A stretch of DNA of 64,000 bases from PALSA-505 sp963762615. Its GTDB lineage: Bacteria; Actinomycetota; Actinomycetes; Streptosporangiales; Streptosporangiaceae. A program made the translations under genes and the position numbers. Below the pieces are notes generated by a model. It saw only the letters and a program-made list of their open reading frames with translations. It ran no database searches and was not told the DNA's origin. Every line of letters begins with the position of its first letter. Position 1 is the first letter of the stretch. Location: NCBI GenBank assembly GCA_963762615.1, contig CAVXLG010000001.1:1-64000 (forward strand), in the 5' to 3' direction. Below are positions 50,827 through 60,875 of this stretch, one piece after another.

Positions 50827-51741
50827 TGCGGATGTCCTCGCCGAGTTTCGCGAAGGGCTTCTCGGCAGGCGCCGATCCGCGCGCATCCGCGCGCACCTGG
50901 CCAGGTGCTCCCGCTGTGCATCCCGCTCCAGCGGGCTCGCGGAGGTCACCGAGCTGCTGGCCAGCGCTCCGGTGCCGAAGATCCCGACGAGCTCGCGGCG
51001 CGGCTGGACGGCGTGCTGGCTGCCGAGTCGGCGGCCCGGGCCCGGGCCGCGATTCCCGCGGCGGCTGACCGGGGCACCGGTACCGCCCCCGACGCCGCGG
51101 ACGGTGCCGACGGCGGCCGCCGCCCCCGCAAGGCCCGCTCCGGCCGCGCGCCGCGGCCCTGGCGCGGCACAGCGCTGCGGGCGGCCTCGGTGACCGCGGC
51201 GCTCCTGGTCATCGCCGGCGGCGGCTACGGCGTGTCCAGGCTGGTGCAGGGAGGCCCTGGCGGCGCATCCGCGTCCCTCGGGACCGGGGCGGGCAATGGG
51301 CGGCAGGCAGGCAGCTCCGCGCAGGGTGGGCCGACATTCGGCGGCTCCGCGCGCGGCGGGACGGCCAACGGGCCGGCCGTGCTGCCGAACATCAGGCGGG
51401 CCCCCGCCGGCCCGCCCGTGGTCGAGAGCGGCACCGACTACCTGCCCGGCCGGCTGCCCGCCCAGGTGCAAGCGGTGCTGGCCCGCTTCCCCGTCAGTCC
51501 CGCCGGGCAGACCCCGGCCGCCGCGCCCGGGCAGGCCGCCCTGCGCGGCTGCGTGAACCTGATCACCGGCGGAAGGCGCCCGCGGCTGGTGGACGTCGCG
51601 CGGTACCAGGGCCGGCCGGCCACGATCGTCGTGACCGAAGCCGCCGGCGGGCGGCCCGGGCAGATCTGGGTGGCCGGCCCCGGCTGCTCGGCCGGCACCC
51701 GCGACCTCATCGCGCGCGCCCCGCTGCCCGGTACCGGCTGA
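50810..51741 (+). CDS. Anti-sigma-M factor, apparent frameshift
   Basis: Start ATG 50810 (MTGHPDADVLAEFREGLLGR) has GGAAGGAGGGAGC upstream and overlaps the sigM end. The N-terminal anti-sigma domain includes RIRAHLARCSRCASRSSGLA (a zinc-anti-sigma-like HxxxCxxC pattern). After KIP at 50983 the frame changes: DELAARLDGVLAAES continues in another frame, fitting one lost base at about 50981-50990. The rest has one membrane helix (ALRAASVTAALLVIAGGGYG) and a secreted C-terminal domain of about 170 residues. It would hold SigM at the membrane and release it on redox or envelope stress. The break is probably a base error, as both halves are well conserved. Confidence 0.8.
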
Positions 51742-51872
51742 GCCGCGGCCCGCGGGCCGCGAGGCGCGGGACGACCCGGCGGCAGCCCGGCGGCCGGCGC
51801 ATGCCCGTTCGGGAATCTCCGGGCCCTAGGATCCGTTGATGTCCCTGCCAGCCAAGGTGAAGGGCAGAAATC

Positions 51873-52802
51873 GTGACCGACGTCCGCAATGTGATCATCA
51901 TCGGGTCCGGGCCCGCGGGGTACACCGCGGCGCTCTATTCCGCCCGGGCGGACCTGCGGCCGCTCGTCCTCGAGGGCTCGGTCACCGCCGGCGGCGCGCT
52001 GATGAACACCACCGACGTGGAGAACTTCCCCGGGTTCCCGGACGGGATCATGGGGCCGGATCTGATGGACAAGCTGAGGAAGCAGGCCGAACGGTTCGGT
52101 GCCGAGCTCGTCGCCGACGACGTGACAGCCGTTGACCTGAAGGCCGACCCCAAGGTGATCAAGACGCATGGTGAGACTTACCTCGCCAAGGCCGTGATCA
52201 TCGCCAGTGGTTCCGGCTACCGGGAGCTCGGCGTGCCGGGCGAGAAGCGGCTGGCCGGCCACGGCGTGTCCTGGTGCGCCACCTGTGACGGGTTCTTCTT
52301 CCGCGGCCAGGACATCGTCGTGGTGGGCGGCGGCGACTCGGCCATCGAGGAGGCACTGTTCCTCACCCGGTTCAGCCACGTCACGGTGGTGCACCGCCGC
52401 GACGCCCTCCGCGCGTCCAAGATCATGCAAGACCGCGCCTTCGCCAACCCGAAGATCACTTTCCTCTGGAACAGCGAGGTGGCGGAGGTGCTCGGCGAGG
52501 ACAGGGTGACCGGTGTCCGGCTGCTGGACACGGTCACCGGGGCCGAGCGGATCCACCCGGCCGGCGGCGTATTCGTGGCGATCGGGCACGATCCGCGCAG
52601 CGAGCTGTTCGCCGACCAGCTGCCCACCGACGCGGACGGGTACCTGGTGGTGGACCAGCCGTCCACCCGGACCCTCCTCGAGGGCGTCTTCGCCTGCGGT
52701 GACGTGGTAGACCGCACCTACCGCCAGGCCATCACCGCGGCCGGCACCGGATGTGCCGCCGCGCTGGATGCCGAGCGCTGGCTGGCCAGCCAGGAGAGCT
52801 GA
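51873..52802 (+). CDS. trxB: Thioredoxin reductase
   Basis: 309 residues from GTG 51873. FAD-binding start NVIIIGSGPAGYTAALYSAR, then MNTTDVENFPGFPDGIMGPD, active-site SWCATCDGFFFRGQ (CATC), NADPH site IVVVGGGDSAIEEALFLTRF and the closing GVFACGDVVDRTYRQAITAA. It passes electrons from NADPH to thioredoxin, encoded 42 bases downstream. Placement after sigM fits SigM/redox control as in Streptomyces. Full length. Confidence 0.95.
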   Translation: MTDVRNVIIIGSGPAGYTAALYSARADLRPLVLEGSVTAGGALMNTTDVENFPGFPDGIMGPDLMDKLRKQAERFGAELVADDVTAVDLKADPKVIKTHGETYLAKAVIIASGSGYRELGVPGEKRLAGHGVSWCATCDGFFFRGQDIVVVGGGDSAIEEALFLTRFSHVTVVHRRDALRASKIMQDRAFANPKITFLWNSEVAEVLGEDRVTGVRLLDTVTGAERIHPAGGVFVAIGHDPRSELFADQLPTDADGYLVVDQPSTRTLLEGVFACGDVVDRTYRQAITAAGTGCAAALDAERWLASQES

Positions 52803-52843
52803 ACAAGACCTTCCACCTTCCATTACACGACAAGGGAGTCATC

Positions 52844-53167
52844 GTGGGCGCCACAAGGACCGTGACCGACGACACGTTCGACACGGAGGTTCTGAAGAGC
52901 GACAAGCCGGTAGTCGTCGACTACTGGGCGGAATGGTGCGGGCCGTGCCGGATGGTCGCCCCGGTACTCGAGGAAATCGCTACCGAGCACGCCGACAAGA
53001 TCAACGTCGTCAAGATCAACATAGATGAGAACCCGCTGGTCGCCCAGCGCTACGCCATCCTGCAGATCCCCACGCTGAACGTGTTCTCCGGCGGCGAGGT
53101 CGTCAAGCAGGTCATCGGGGCCAAGCCGAAGTCGGCCCTGCTGCGCGAGCTGGCTGACTTCATCTAG
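52844..53167 (+). CDS. trxA: Thioredoxin
   Basis: 107 residues from GTG 52844 (VGATRTVTDDTFDTEVL), with AAGGGAG upstream. Active site YWAEWCGPCRMVAPVLEEIA, cis-proline loop LQIPTLNVFSGGEVV, and KINIDENPLVAQRYA. It is the general disulfide reductant recycled by trxB just upstream; both are very likely in one operon. Convergent with the acetyltransferase gene. Confidence 0.95.
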   Translation: MGATRTVTDDTFDTEVLKSDKPVVVDYWAEWCGPCRMVAPVLEEIATEHADKINVVKINIDENPLVAQRYAILQIPTLNVFSGGEVVKQVIGAKPKSALLRELADFI

Positions 53168-53235
53168 GCCCACCCGGCCGGCCGGGCCGCTAGGCCCGGC
53201 AGTCCGCGCGGACGCGCAGCAGCGCCGGCCCGCGC

Positions 53236-53874
53236 TCAGGCCGGCGGCGGGCCGACGTAGGCCGGCCGCAGCGCCCGCTCGGGCGTCATCGAGCCGAGCA
53301 GCCGCTCGAGCGCGACCTCCACGTCCTCCCGCCAGGACAGCGCCGTCTTGAGATCGAGACGCAGCCTCGGGTAGCGGTGGTGCGGGCGGACGGTCTTGAA
53401 CCCGACCGCCAGCAGGTAGTCGGCCGGCAGCACGCAGGCGGGGCGTTCCCAGCGCAGGTCACCGAACGCCTCGATGGCCTTCACGCCCCGCCTGGTCAGA
53501 TCCTTGGCGACGCCCTGCACGAGCATCCGGCCCAGCCCGCCGCCGGCGAACTCGGCCAGTACGTGCGCGGTCATCAGCAGGACGGCGTCCGCGCTGACCG
53601 GGCTGGTCGGGAAGGCGAGCGACCGCGGCACGTAGAGCGGCGGCGCGTACAGCACGTAGCCCGCCGCGATCCCGTCCACGTAGGCAGTCTTGCCGCAGCT
53701 TCCCCACTCGAGCAGGGTGGAGGAGATCCAGGCTTCCTTCTCCAGGCCGCTATCACCGGACTCCTCGGTCTTCTTCCTGGCGACCGGCTCCAGCTCCCAG
53801 AAGACGCAGCGCCTGCAAGCGGGCGGAAAGTCGTCCAGGTTATCGAGGGTGATGTTGGCAAGACGACGCGGCAC
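53236..53874 (-). CDS. GNAT-family N-acetyltransferase
   Basis: 212 residues from GTG 53874 (VPRRLANITLDNLDDFP), with GGGGTG upstream; longer in-frame starts are less likely. Features: RRCVFWELEPV, KEAWISSTLLEWGSCGKTAY, LYAPPLYVPRSLAFPTSPVS, the acetyl-CoA loop FAGGGLGRMLVQGVAKDLTR and the end PRLRLDLKTALSWREDVEVA. This exact arrangement is conserved beside parAB in Streptomyces-like genomes. Substrate unknown. Confidence 0.85.
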   Translation of the reverse strand: MPRRLANITLDNLDDFPPACRRCVFWELEPVARKKTEESGDSGLEKEAWISSTLLEWGSCGKTAYVDGIAAGYVLYAPPLYVPRSLAFPTSPVSADAVLLMTAHVLAEFAGGGLGRMLVQGVAKDLTRRGVKAIEAFGDLRWERPACVLPADYLLAVGFKTVRPHHRYPRLRLDLKTALSWREDVEVALERLLGSMTPERALRPAYVGPPPA

Positions 53875-54032
53875 GGCGACACCCCATTGATCTTCGCCCG
53901 GCCGTTCCGGCGAATTGCGCGGGCCAGGCTCTGGCGTCCGGCCGCGGCCGGGTGGCGCTGTCCGCGGTCTTCCGCACATGCCCCCGGTCCGGCCCGTACC
54001 CTGACATGGTACCCAGCGAGCGGAGGCATGCG

Positions 54033-55301
54033 GTGAGCAATGATCCACGGCACCGGCTGGACCCGTACGTCGACCAGTACGCGGCCCGGGCCAGGATGAT
54101 GCTCGCCTCCGAGATCCGGGCCCTGTTCGCGGTGGCGGCCAGGCCCGAGGTGGTCTCGCTGGCCGGCGGGATGCCGTACATCACGGCGCTGCCGCTGGAC
54201 GCGGTCGGCGAGCTCGCCGGGCAGCTCGTGACCGACCGCGGGTCGGTCGCCCTGCAGTACGGCTCCGGCCAGGGCGACCCGGGGCTGCGGGAGAGCATCT
54301 GCGAGGTGATGGCGCTGGAGGGGATCCGCGCGCACCCCGACGAGGTCGTGGTGACCGTGGGCTCCCAGCAGGCGCTCGACCTGATCACCCGGATCTTCAT
54401 CGATCCCGGCGACGTGGTGCTCGCCGAAGCGCCGTCTTACGTGGGCGCGCTCGGCACCTTCGCCTCCTACCAGGCCTGCGTGGTGCACGTCCCGATGGAT
54501 GACGACGGGATCATCCCGGAGGCGCTGGAGGAGACCATCGGCCGGCTGGCCGCGGCCGGCCTGCGGATCAAGTTCCTGTACTCGGTGCCCACGTTCCACA
54601 ACCCGGCGGCGGTGACGCTGCCGGCCAGCCGGCGGGCGCGGGTGCTCGACATCTGCCGCCGCAGTGACCTGCTGCTGGTCGAGGACAACCCGTACGGCCT
54701 GCTGGGATTCGACAGCGAGCCGCAGCGGGCGCTGCGCGCGGATTCCGCCGAGGGCGTCGTCTACCTGGGGACATTCTCCAAGACCGTGGCGCCGGGGCTG
54801 CGGGTCGGCTGGGCCCTGGCCCCGCACGGCATCCGGGACAAGCTCGTGCTGGCCGCGGAGTCGGCGGTGCTCTGCCATTCCAGCCTGGCGCAGCTCATGG
54901 TGCGCGAGTACCTGGCCAGCCAGCCGTGGCAGGAGCAGATCAAGCTGTTCAGCGAGCTCTACGCCGAGCGCAGGGACGCGATGCTCGACGCGCTGGAGGC
55001 GAGCATGCCCCCCGGCTGCCGGTGGACCCGGCCGGGCGGCGGCTTCTACGTCTGGCTGCGGCTGCCCGGCGGGCTCGACGCCAAGGCGATGCTCCCCCGC
55101 GCGATCTCCGCCCGGGTTGCCTACGTGCCGGGAACCGGCTTCTACGCCGACGGCTCGGGCCGCGAGTTCCTCCGGCTGTCCTTCTGCTACCCGGAACCCG
55201 CGCGGATCCGGGAGGGAGTCCGCCGGCTGGCAGGCGTCATCGAGGCCGAGACAGAGCTGCGCGCGACGTTCGGGCCCTGGCCGGCAAGCGACCCGGCATG
55301 A
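54033..55301 (+). CDS. PLP-dependent aminotransferase (class I/II)
   Basis: 422 residues from GTG 54033, chosen because GGAGG lies 6 bases upstream. Fold type I aminotransferase: VVSLAGGMPYITALPLDAVG, LQYGSGQGDPGLRESICEVM, TVGSQQALDLITRIFIDPGD, FLYSVPTFHNPAAVTLPASR, LLLVEDNPYGLLGFDSE, and the PLP-lysine in YLGTFSKTVAPGLRVGWALA. It resembles 2-aminoadipate or MocR-type aminotransferases without the HTH part. Amino donor and acceptor unknown. It is coupled by an ATGA overlap to a D-Ala-D-Ala ligase-like gene, suggesting joint action on an amino-acid or wall precursor. Confidence 0.88.
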   Translation: MSNDPRHRLDPYVDQYAARARMMLASEIRALFAVAARPEVVSLAGGMPYITALPLDAVGELAGQLVTDRGSVALQYGSGQGDPGLRESICEVMALEGIRAHPDEVVVTVGSQQALDLITRIFIDPGDVVLAEAPSYVGALGTFASYQACVVHVPMDDDGIIPEALEETIGRLAAAGLRIKFLYSVPTFHNPAAVTLPASRRARVLDICRRSDLLLVEDNPYGLLGFDSEPQRALRADSAEGVVYLGTFSKTVAPGLRVGWALAPHGIRDKLVLAAESAVLCHSSLAQLMVREYLASQPWQEQIKLFSELYAERRDAMLDALEASMPPGCRWTRPGGGFYVWLRLPGGLDAKAMLPRAISARVAYVPGTGFYADGSGREFLRLSFCYPEPARIREGVRRLAGVIEAETELRATFGPWPASDPA

Positions 55302-56281
55302 CCACCGAACACGACCTGGACAGCCGGGCGACCGCGCTCGGGCACGTCCTCGTGCTGGCCGGCGGCCTGTCCCCCGAGCGCGAGGTATCACTGCGCTCCG
55401 GGGACCGGATCAGGGACGCGCTGCGGGAGGCGGGGGTGGACGCCGACGCCGCGGACGCCGACGCCGCGCTGATCCCGCTGCTGACCTCGGATCCGCCCAC
55501 CGCCGTGTTCCCGGCGATCCACGGGAACTGCGGCGAGGACGGGGCGATCAGGGAGGTGCTCGGGCTGCTCGGCGTGCCCTATGTGGGGTCCACCGCCGAT
55601 GCCTGCCGGCTCGCCTTCGACAAGCCGGTGGCCAAGGCGCTCGTGGCCGCCGCGGGCCTGGCCACGCCGCAGTCGGTCACGCTGCCCAGGGAGACATTCC
55701 ACGACCTGGGCGCGGGCGCGGTGCTCGAGCGCATCGTGGCCCGGCTGGGGCTGCCGCTGTTCGTCAAGCCCGCCCGCGGCGGCTCCGCGCTCGGCGCCGG
55801 GCCCGTCCGCGCCGCCGACGAGCTGCCCGCCGCCATGATCAGCTGCTTTGCCTACGGCGACACGGCGCTGGTCGAGCGGTTCGCCGAGGGCACGGAGGTC
55901 GCCGTGGCGGTTATCGACCTCGGCGACGGCCCGCGGCCGCTGCCCGCCGTGGAGATCGTCCCCTCGGGCGGCTGGTTCGACTACGCGGCCCGGTACACGG
56001 CGGGCCGGACCGAGTACTACACGCCCGCAAGGCTGCCCGAGGCGGCCGCGCGCGCCGTAGCGGCCGCGGCCGTCGCCGCGCACGACGCGCTCGGGCTGCG
56101 CGACCTGTCACGCAGCGACCTGATCGTGGACCCGTCCGGGGAGGTTTACTTCCTGGAGGCAAACGTGGCTCCGGGGATGACCGACACGAGCACGCTGCCG
56201 ATGGCCCTGGAGGCGGCTGACCTCGATTTCGGCATCCTCTGCCGTGATCTACTGCTTCTCGCGGCGGCCCGGGGGTCCTGA
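55298..56281 (+). CDS. D-alanine-D-alanine ligase-like ATP-grasp enzyme
   Basis: 327 residues from ATG 55298, overlapping the aminotransferase stop by four bases. Ddl features: LVLAGGLSPEREVSLRSGDR, FPAIHGNCGEDGAIREVLGL, YVGSTADACRLAFDKPVAKA, LPLFVKPARGGSALGAGPVR, VERFAEGTEVAVAV and the metal-binding end YFLEANVAPGMTDTSTLP. It joins two D-alanines or a related pair using ATP. Several positions differ from housekeeping Ddl (EANVAPG in place of EVNTLPG), so it may be a paralog with another substrate. Conserved in position near parAB in actinomycetes. Confidence 0.85.
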   Translation: MTTEHDLDSRATALGHVLVLAGGLSPEREVSLRSGDRIRDALREAGVDADAADADAALIPLLTSDPPTAVFPAIHGNCGEDGAIREVLGLLGVPYVGSTADACRLAFDKPVAKALVAAAGLATPQSVTLPRETFHDLGAGAVLERIVARLGLPLFVKPARGGSALGAGPVRAADELPAAMISCFAYGDTALVERFAEGTEVAVAVIDLGDGPRPLPAVEIVPSGGWFDYAARYTAGRTEYYTPARLPEAAARAVAAAAVAAHDALGLRDLSRSDLIVDPSGEVYFLEANVAPGMTDTSTLPMALEAADLDFGILCRDLLLLAAARGS

Positions 56282-56313
56282 CAAGGCGGGCCTGCTCCTC
56301 CCCGAGCGCTATT

Positions 56314-56406
56314 CCGGCCCGCTCCCTCCCGGCCGGCCCGCTCCCTCCCGGCCTGCCCCTCCCGGCCCGCCCGCTCCCTCCCGGCCGGCCCGCCCTCCCG
56401 GCCGGC
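56314..56406. repeat. Short GC-rich tandem repeats upstream of the aldolase gene
   Basis: GGCCCGCTCCCTCCC recurs at 56317-56331 and 56335-56349, with shortened or varied copies to 56406 (CCCGCTCCCTCCCGGCCGG, CCCGCCCTCCCGGCCGG). Unit length is about 18 bases. It sits directly before the aldolase promoter or leader region. Confidence 0.65.
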
Positions 56407-56423
56407 TCTCATAGGGTGGGCGC

Positions 56424-57449
56424 GTGACCGAGCGCAAGAGCTTTGGCAGTGACAACCACGCCGGCGCGCACCCGGCCGTGCTCCGGGCGCTCGCCGAGGC
56501 CAATGCCGGCGACGAGATGCCCTACGGCGCTGATTCGTGGTCGGCGCAGGCCGCCGCCGAACTGCGGGCCAGGTTCGGCGCCGCCGGAGCGTTCTTCGTG
56601 TTCAACGGGACGGGCGCCAACATCCTGGGGCTCAGCCTCCTGCTCCGCCCCATCGACGCGGTGATCTGCCCGCAGACCGCGCACATCAACGTGGACGAGT
56701 GCGGGGCGCCCGAGCGCGTCCTCGGCGCCAAGCTGCTGGCTGTGCCGACCAGGGACGGGAAGCTCACCCCCGACCTCGTCGCCGACCGGCTGGGCGAGCG
56801 GGGCGACGAGCACCGGCCGCAGCCCCGGGTGGTGGCCGTCTCGCAGGTGACCGAGCTCGGCACCTGCTACTCGCTGGAGGAACTGGGCAAGCTCGCTGGC
56901 TTCTGCCGGGGCAATGACCTGCTGCTGTACATGGACGGTGCCCGGCTGGCCAACGCCGCGGCGTACCTGGGCTGCGACCTGGCCGATCTGGCCGAGCACG
57001 CCGACGTCCTGAGCTTCGGCGGGACCAAGAACGGCGCCGTCGGCGCCGAGGTGGTCTTGGTCATGGACGAGGACGTCGCCGCGGTGGTTCCCTTCCACCG
57101 CAAGCAACTGCTCCATCTCGGCTCGAAGACGCGGTTCCTGGCCGCCCAGTTCGCCGCGCTGCTCACCGACGACCTGTGGCTGCAGAACGCCAGCCACGCC
57201 AACACGATGGCGCGGCGGCTGGCCGACCGGATCGGCGGGCTGCCGGGGGTGGAGATCCGCCAGCCGGTCGAGTCCAATGCGGTGTTCGCCTCGCTCGGTC
57301 CGCGCGACATCGCGTCGCTGCAGGACGACTGGCGCTTCCACGTCTGGGACGAGCAGGACCACGTCGTCCGGCTCATGACCGCCTTCGACACCACGGCGGC
57401 CGACGTGGACGCGCTCGCCGCCGCGATCGCCGCGGCCGGCGGCCGGTGA
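56424..57449 (+). CDS. Threonine aldolase-family PLP enzyme
   Basis: 341 residues from GTG 56424. Beta-eliminating lyase/threonine aldolase family: KSFGSDNHAGAHPAVLRALA, VFNGTGANILGLSLLLRPID, AHINVDECGAPERVLGAKLL, LLYMDGARLANAAAYLGCDL, and the PLP-lysine in LSFGGTKNGAVGAEVVLV. It probably splits L-threonine or L-allo-threonine to glycine and acetaldehyde (low-specificity type). It stands alone between a tandem-repeat region and the parA upstream gap. Confidence 0.88.
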   Translation: MTERKSFGSDNHAGAHPAVLRALAEANAGDEMPYGADSWSAQAAAELRARFGAAGAFFVFNGTGANILGLSLLLRPIDAVICPQTAHINVDECGAPERVLGAKLLAVPTRDGKLTPDLVADRLGERGDEHRPQPRVVAVSQVTELGTCYSLEELGKLAGFCRGNDLLLYMDGARLANAAAYLGCDLADLAEHADVLSFGGTKNGAVGAEVVLVMDEDVAAVVPFHRKQLLHLGSKTRFLAAQFAALLTDDLWLQNASHANTMARRLADRIGGLPGVEIRQPVESNAVFASLGPRDIASLQDDWRFHVWDEQDHVVRLMTAFDTTAADVDALAAAIAAAGGR

Positions 57450-57708
57450 CGGCAACACGCCAGACAGCCGGGACATACCACCAGGCCGAAGGGGTGGCAC
57501 GCCACGGCCGGCCGACGGGTGGGCTCTTGTGAGCAGCGGCCCGGATGCCGTGCTTGCTCCGGCTGTGCCGCTGGCGAGCAGCAGGGCGCCGCGGCGGTAA
57601 CGGGTGCCGGATTCGTCATGGGCGGCCGCCGCGCAGGGCGCCCTGACCGCCCTGGCGGCGGTGTACGGTCACGGTAGGCGGGAAACCGCGGGCCAGGAGA
57701 TGGGGTGA

Positions 57709-58848
<1,140 letters not shown>

Positions 58849-58943
58849 GCGGGGCCGGCCCGCCCTGCCGGGGCGCCGCCGCTCCCGGTGACCGTTGACG
58901 GGATCCCGGCCAGCTGGCACAACGCGATGAACGAGGAGAAACT

Positions 58944-59894
58944 GTGGCACATCAGAGGCGGGGTCTCGGGAGGGGACTGGGCGCGCTCATTCCCTCCCCT
59001 TCCGGCGCTGCGAGCGGCGCGGACGCCCCGGCGGCCGATGCGCGCGATGGCGGGCACGACGAGGCGGGCAAGCCGTCTCTCATCGGCGCTCACTACGAGG
59101 AAGTCGCCATCGGGGCGGTCACGCCCAACCCACGGCAGCCCAGGCAGATCCTGGACGAGGATGCACTGGCCGAGCTTGCGGCGTCGATCCGTGAGGTCGG
59201 CCTCCTCCAGCCCATCGTGGTCCGCAAGCTGATGCCCGGCCGCTACGAGCTCATCATGGGAGAACGACGGTGGCGAGCCTGCCAGCGGGCAGGGCTGCAG
59301 CACGTTCCCGCCATCGTGCGCGATACTGCCGATGACGAACTGCTCCGTGACGCGCTGATCGAGAATCTGCACCGGGAACAGCTGAACCCGCTGGACGAGG
59401 CGGCGGCATACCGGCAGCTACTCGACGACTTCGGTGCCACGCACGAGGATCTTGCGGCGAGGATCGGGAGGTCGCGGCCGCACATCAGCAACACCCTGCG
59501 GCTGCTCCAGCTTCCCGCCGGGGTCCAGCGGCGCGTGGCGGCGGGCGTGCTCAGCCCGGGGCACGCTCGCGCGCTGCTGGCGCTGGGCAGCCCGCAGGCC
59601 CAGGATCGCGTCGCACAGCGGATCGTGGCCGAAGGGCTGTCCGTGCGCGCGGTGGAGGAGATCGCTGCCGTCGGAGAGGCCGAACCGGCCAGGCAGCCGC
59701 GCCAGCGGCGTGACCGGCAGCCAGCGGAACTTGCCATGAACCAGCTGGCTGAGCGGCTGTCCGACGTGCTGGACACTCGCGTGAAGGTGGAGCTGGGACG
59801 CCGGAAGGGAAAGATGGTCATCGAGTTCGCGTCCCTGGAGGATCTGGAGCGGATCATCAAGGTGATGTCAGCGGAGCAGGTGACCGCGCCCTGA
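58944..59894 (+). CDS. parB: Chromosome-partitioning protein ParB
   Basis: 316 residues from GTG 58944 (VAHQRRGLGRGLGALIPS, the ParA-stimulating start). CTPase/ParB domain: AIGAVTPNPRQPRQILDEDA, then IMGERRWRACQRAGLQHVPA (GERRxR box) and LIENLHREQLNPLDEAAAYR. HTH: LAARIGRSRPHISNTLRLLQ. C-terminal dimerisation helix ends VMSAEQVTAP. ParB loads at parS as a CTP-dependent clamp and spreads. Two parS sites lie 60-130 bases downstream. Confidence 0.95.
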   Translation: MAHQRRGLGRGLGALIPSPSGAASGADAPAADARDGGHDEAGKPSLIGAHYEEVAIGAVTPNPRQPRQILDEDALAELAASIREVGLLQPIVVRKLMPGRYELIMGERRWRACQRAGLQHVPAIVRDTADDELLRDALIENLHREQLNPLDEAAAYRQLLDDFGATHEDLAARIGRSRPHISNTLRLLQLPAGVQRRVAAGVLSPGHARALLALGSPQAQDRVAQRIVAEGLSVRAVEEIAAVGEAEPARQPRQRRDRQPAELAMNQLAERLSDVLDTRVKVELGRRKGKMVIEFASLEDLERIIKVMSAEQVTAP

Positions 59895-59956
59895 CGACAG
59901 CCGCTGTGATTCCCGGGCCAGCCCGATCCGCTGCGGCCCTGCGGCACGGCAGGGTC

Positions 59957-59972
59957 CGTTTCACGTGAAACA
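59957..59972. promoter_or_regulatory. parS site (one mismatch)
   Basis: CGTTTCACGTGAAACA differs from the consensus TGTTTCACGTGAAACA only in the first base. ParB binding site. Confidence 0.93.
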
Positions 59973-60010
59973 TTACGGATCTGCTGCGGCTCGCGGTGCC
60001 CGGCAGGGAA

Positions 60011-60026
60011 TGTTTCACGTGAAACA
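60011..60026. promoter_or_regulatory. parS site (perfect)
   Basis: Exact consensus TGTTTCACGTGAAACA, 54 bases from the first site. A half-site GGTGAAACA follows at 60030-60038. Confidence 0.97.
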
Positions 60027-60119
60027 TTACGGTGAAACACCCCCGGTGCTACGTCGCCGACGCCATGCGGTCCTGGACGTGACGGCAGGACAGCTGGCGC
60101 AGTCCCGGTAGCGAGGCGC

Positions 60120-60875
60120 TTACCGGACGATTTTCCCGGACTGTCCCGCGTGCCGCGCCGAGCTGATTTCCGCGCCTTCCCTCGCGCCGCGGCAGCGCCC
60201 GGAGTTCGCGGGGCGCCCGACGATGAGCCTGACCACCGTGGCCGGCGGGGTTATCCTGCCTGTCCCGGCGCGGAGCACCGTGATCTCGCTGACGCCGAGC
60301 CCGCGCAGTGCCCGTCCGGCCGCGTCGGCCTCAGCAGCGGCTTGCTCTCCCTTCAGCGCCAGGACGATTCCGCCGGTACGAACCAGCGGCACCGCCAGGG
60401 TCGCCAGCCGGTCCAGCGGTGCCACCGCCCGGGCGGTGACCACGTCGGCGGCGACCTGCCCGCGGGCCTCCTCGGCACGTCCGCGCCGAACGGTCACGTT
60501 GCGCAGTCCCAGGGCCGCCCGGCACTCGTCAAGGAACACCACTCTGCGGGCCATCGGCTCCAGCAGCGTGACCTGCACGTCGGGCAGCAGCATGGCCAGC
60601 ACGATGCCGGGCAGGCCGGCCCCGGATCCGATATCCAGCAGCGTCGACGGGCGCGGCACCAGGTCAGCGACTACCGCGCAGTTCAGCAGATGCCGCTCCC
60701 ACACCCGCTCCGCCTCACGCGGGCCTATCAGGCCACGGATGATGCCGCCGGTGGCCAGCATGTCCGCGTACCGCTCGGCGAGGGGAAGCACGGGGCCGAA
60801 CACGTCCCGCGCGGCGGGCGGCGGCCCGCCTGCGCCGGTCCCGGCTCCCGGGTGCGCCGTGGTGACCGGCCTCAT
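60120..60875 (-). CDS. rsmG: 16S rRNA (guanine527-N7)-methyltransferase
   Basis: 251 residues from ATG 60875, which overlaps the jag stop by four bases. SAM-binding fold: STLLDIGSGAGLPGIVLAML, VTLLEPMARRVVFLDECRAA, DVVTARAVAPLDRLATLAVP, GGIVLALKGEQAAAEADAAG. It methylates G527 of 16S rRNA; loss gives low-level streptomycin resistance in Streptomyces. The C-terminal 35 residues after LIVGRPANSGRC are atypical and basic. Confidence 0.93.
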   Translation of the reverse strand: MRPVTTAHPGAGTGAGGPPPAARDVFGPVLPLAERYADMLATGGIIRGLIGPREAERVWERHLLNCAVVADLVPRPSTLLDIGSGAGLPGIVLAMLLPDVQVTLLEPMARRVVFLDECRAALGLRNVTVRRGRAEEARGQVAADVVTARAVAPLDRLATLAVPLVRTGGIVLALKGEQAAAEADAAGRALRGLGVSEITVLRAGTGRITPPATVVRLIVGRPANSGRCRGAREGAEISSARHAGQSGKIVR

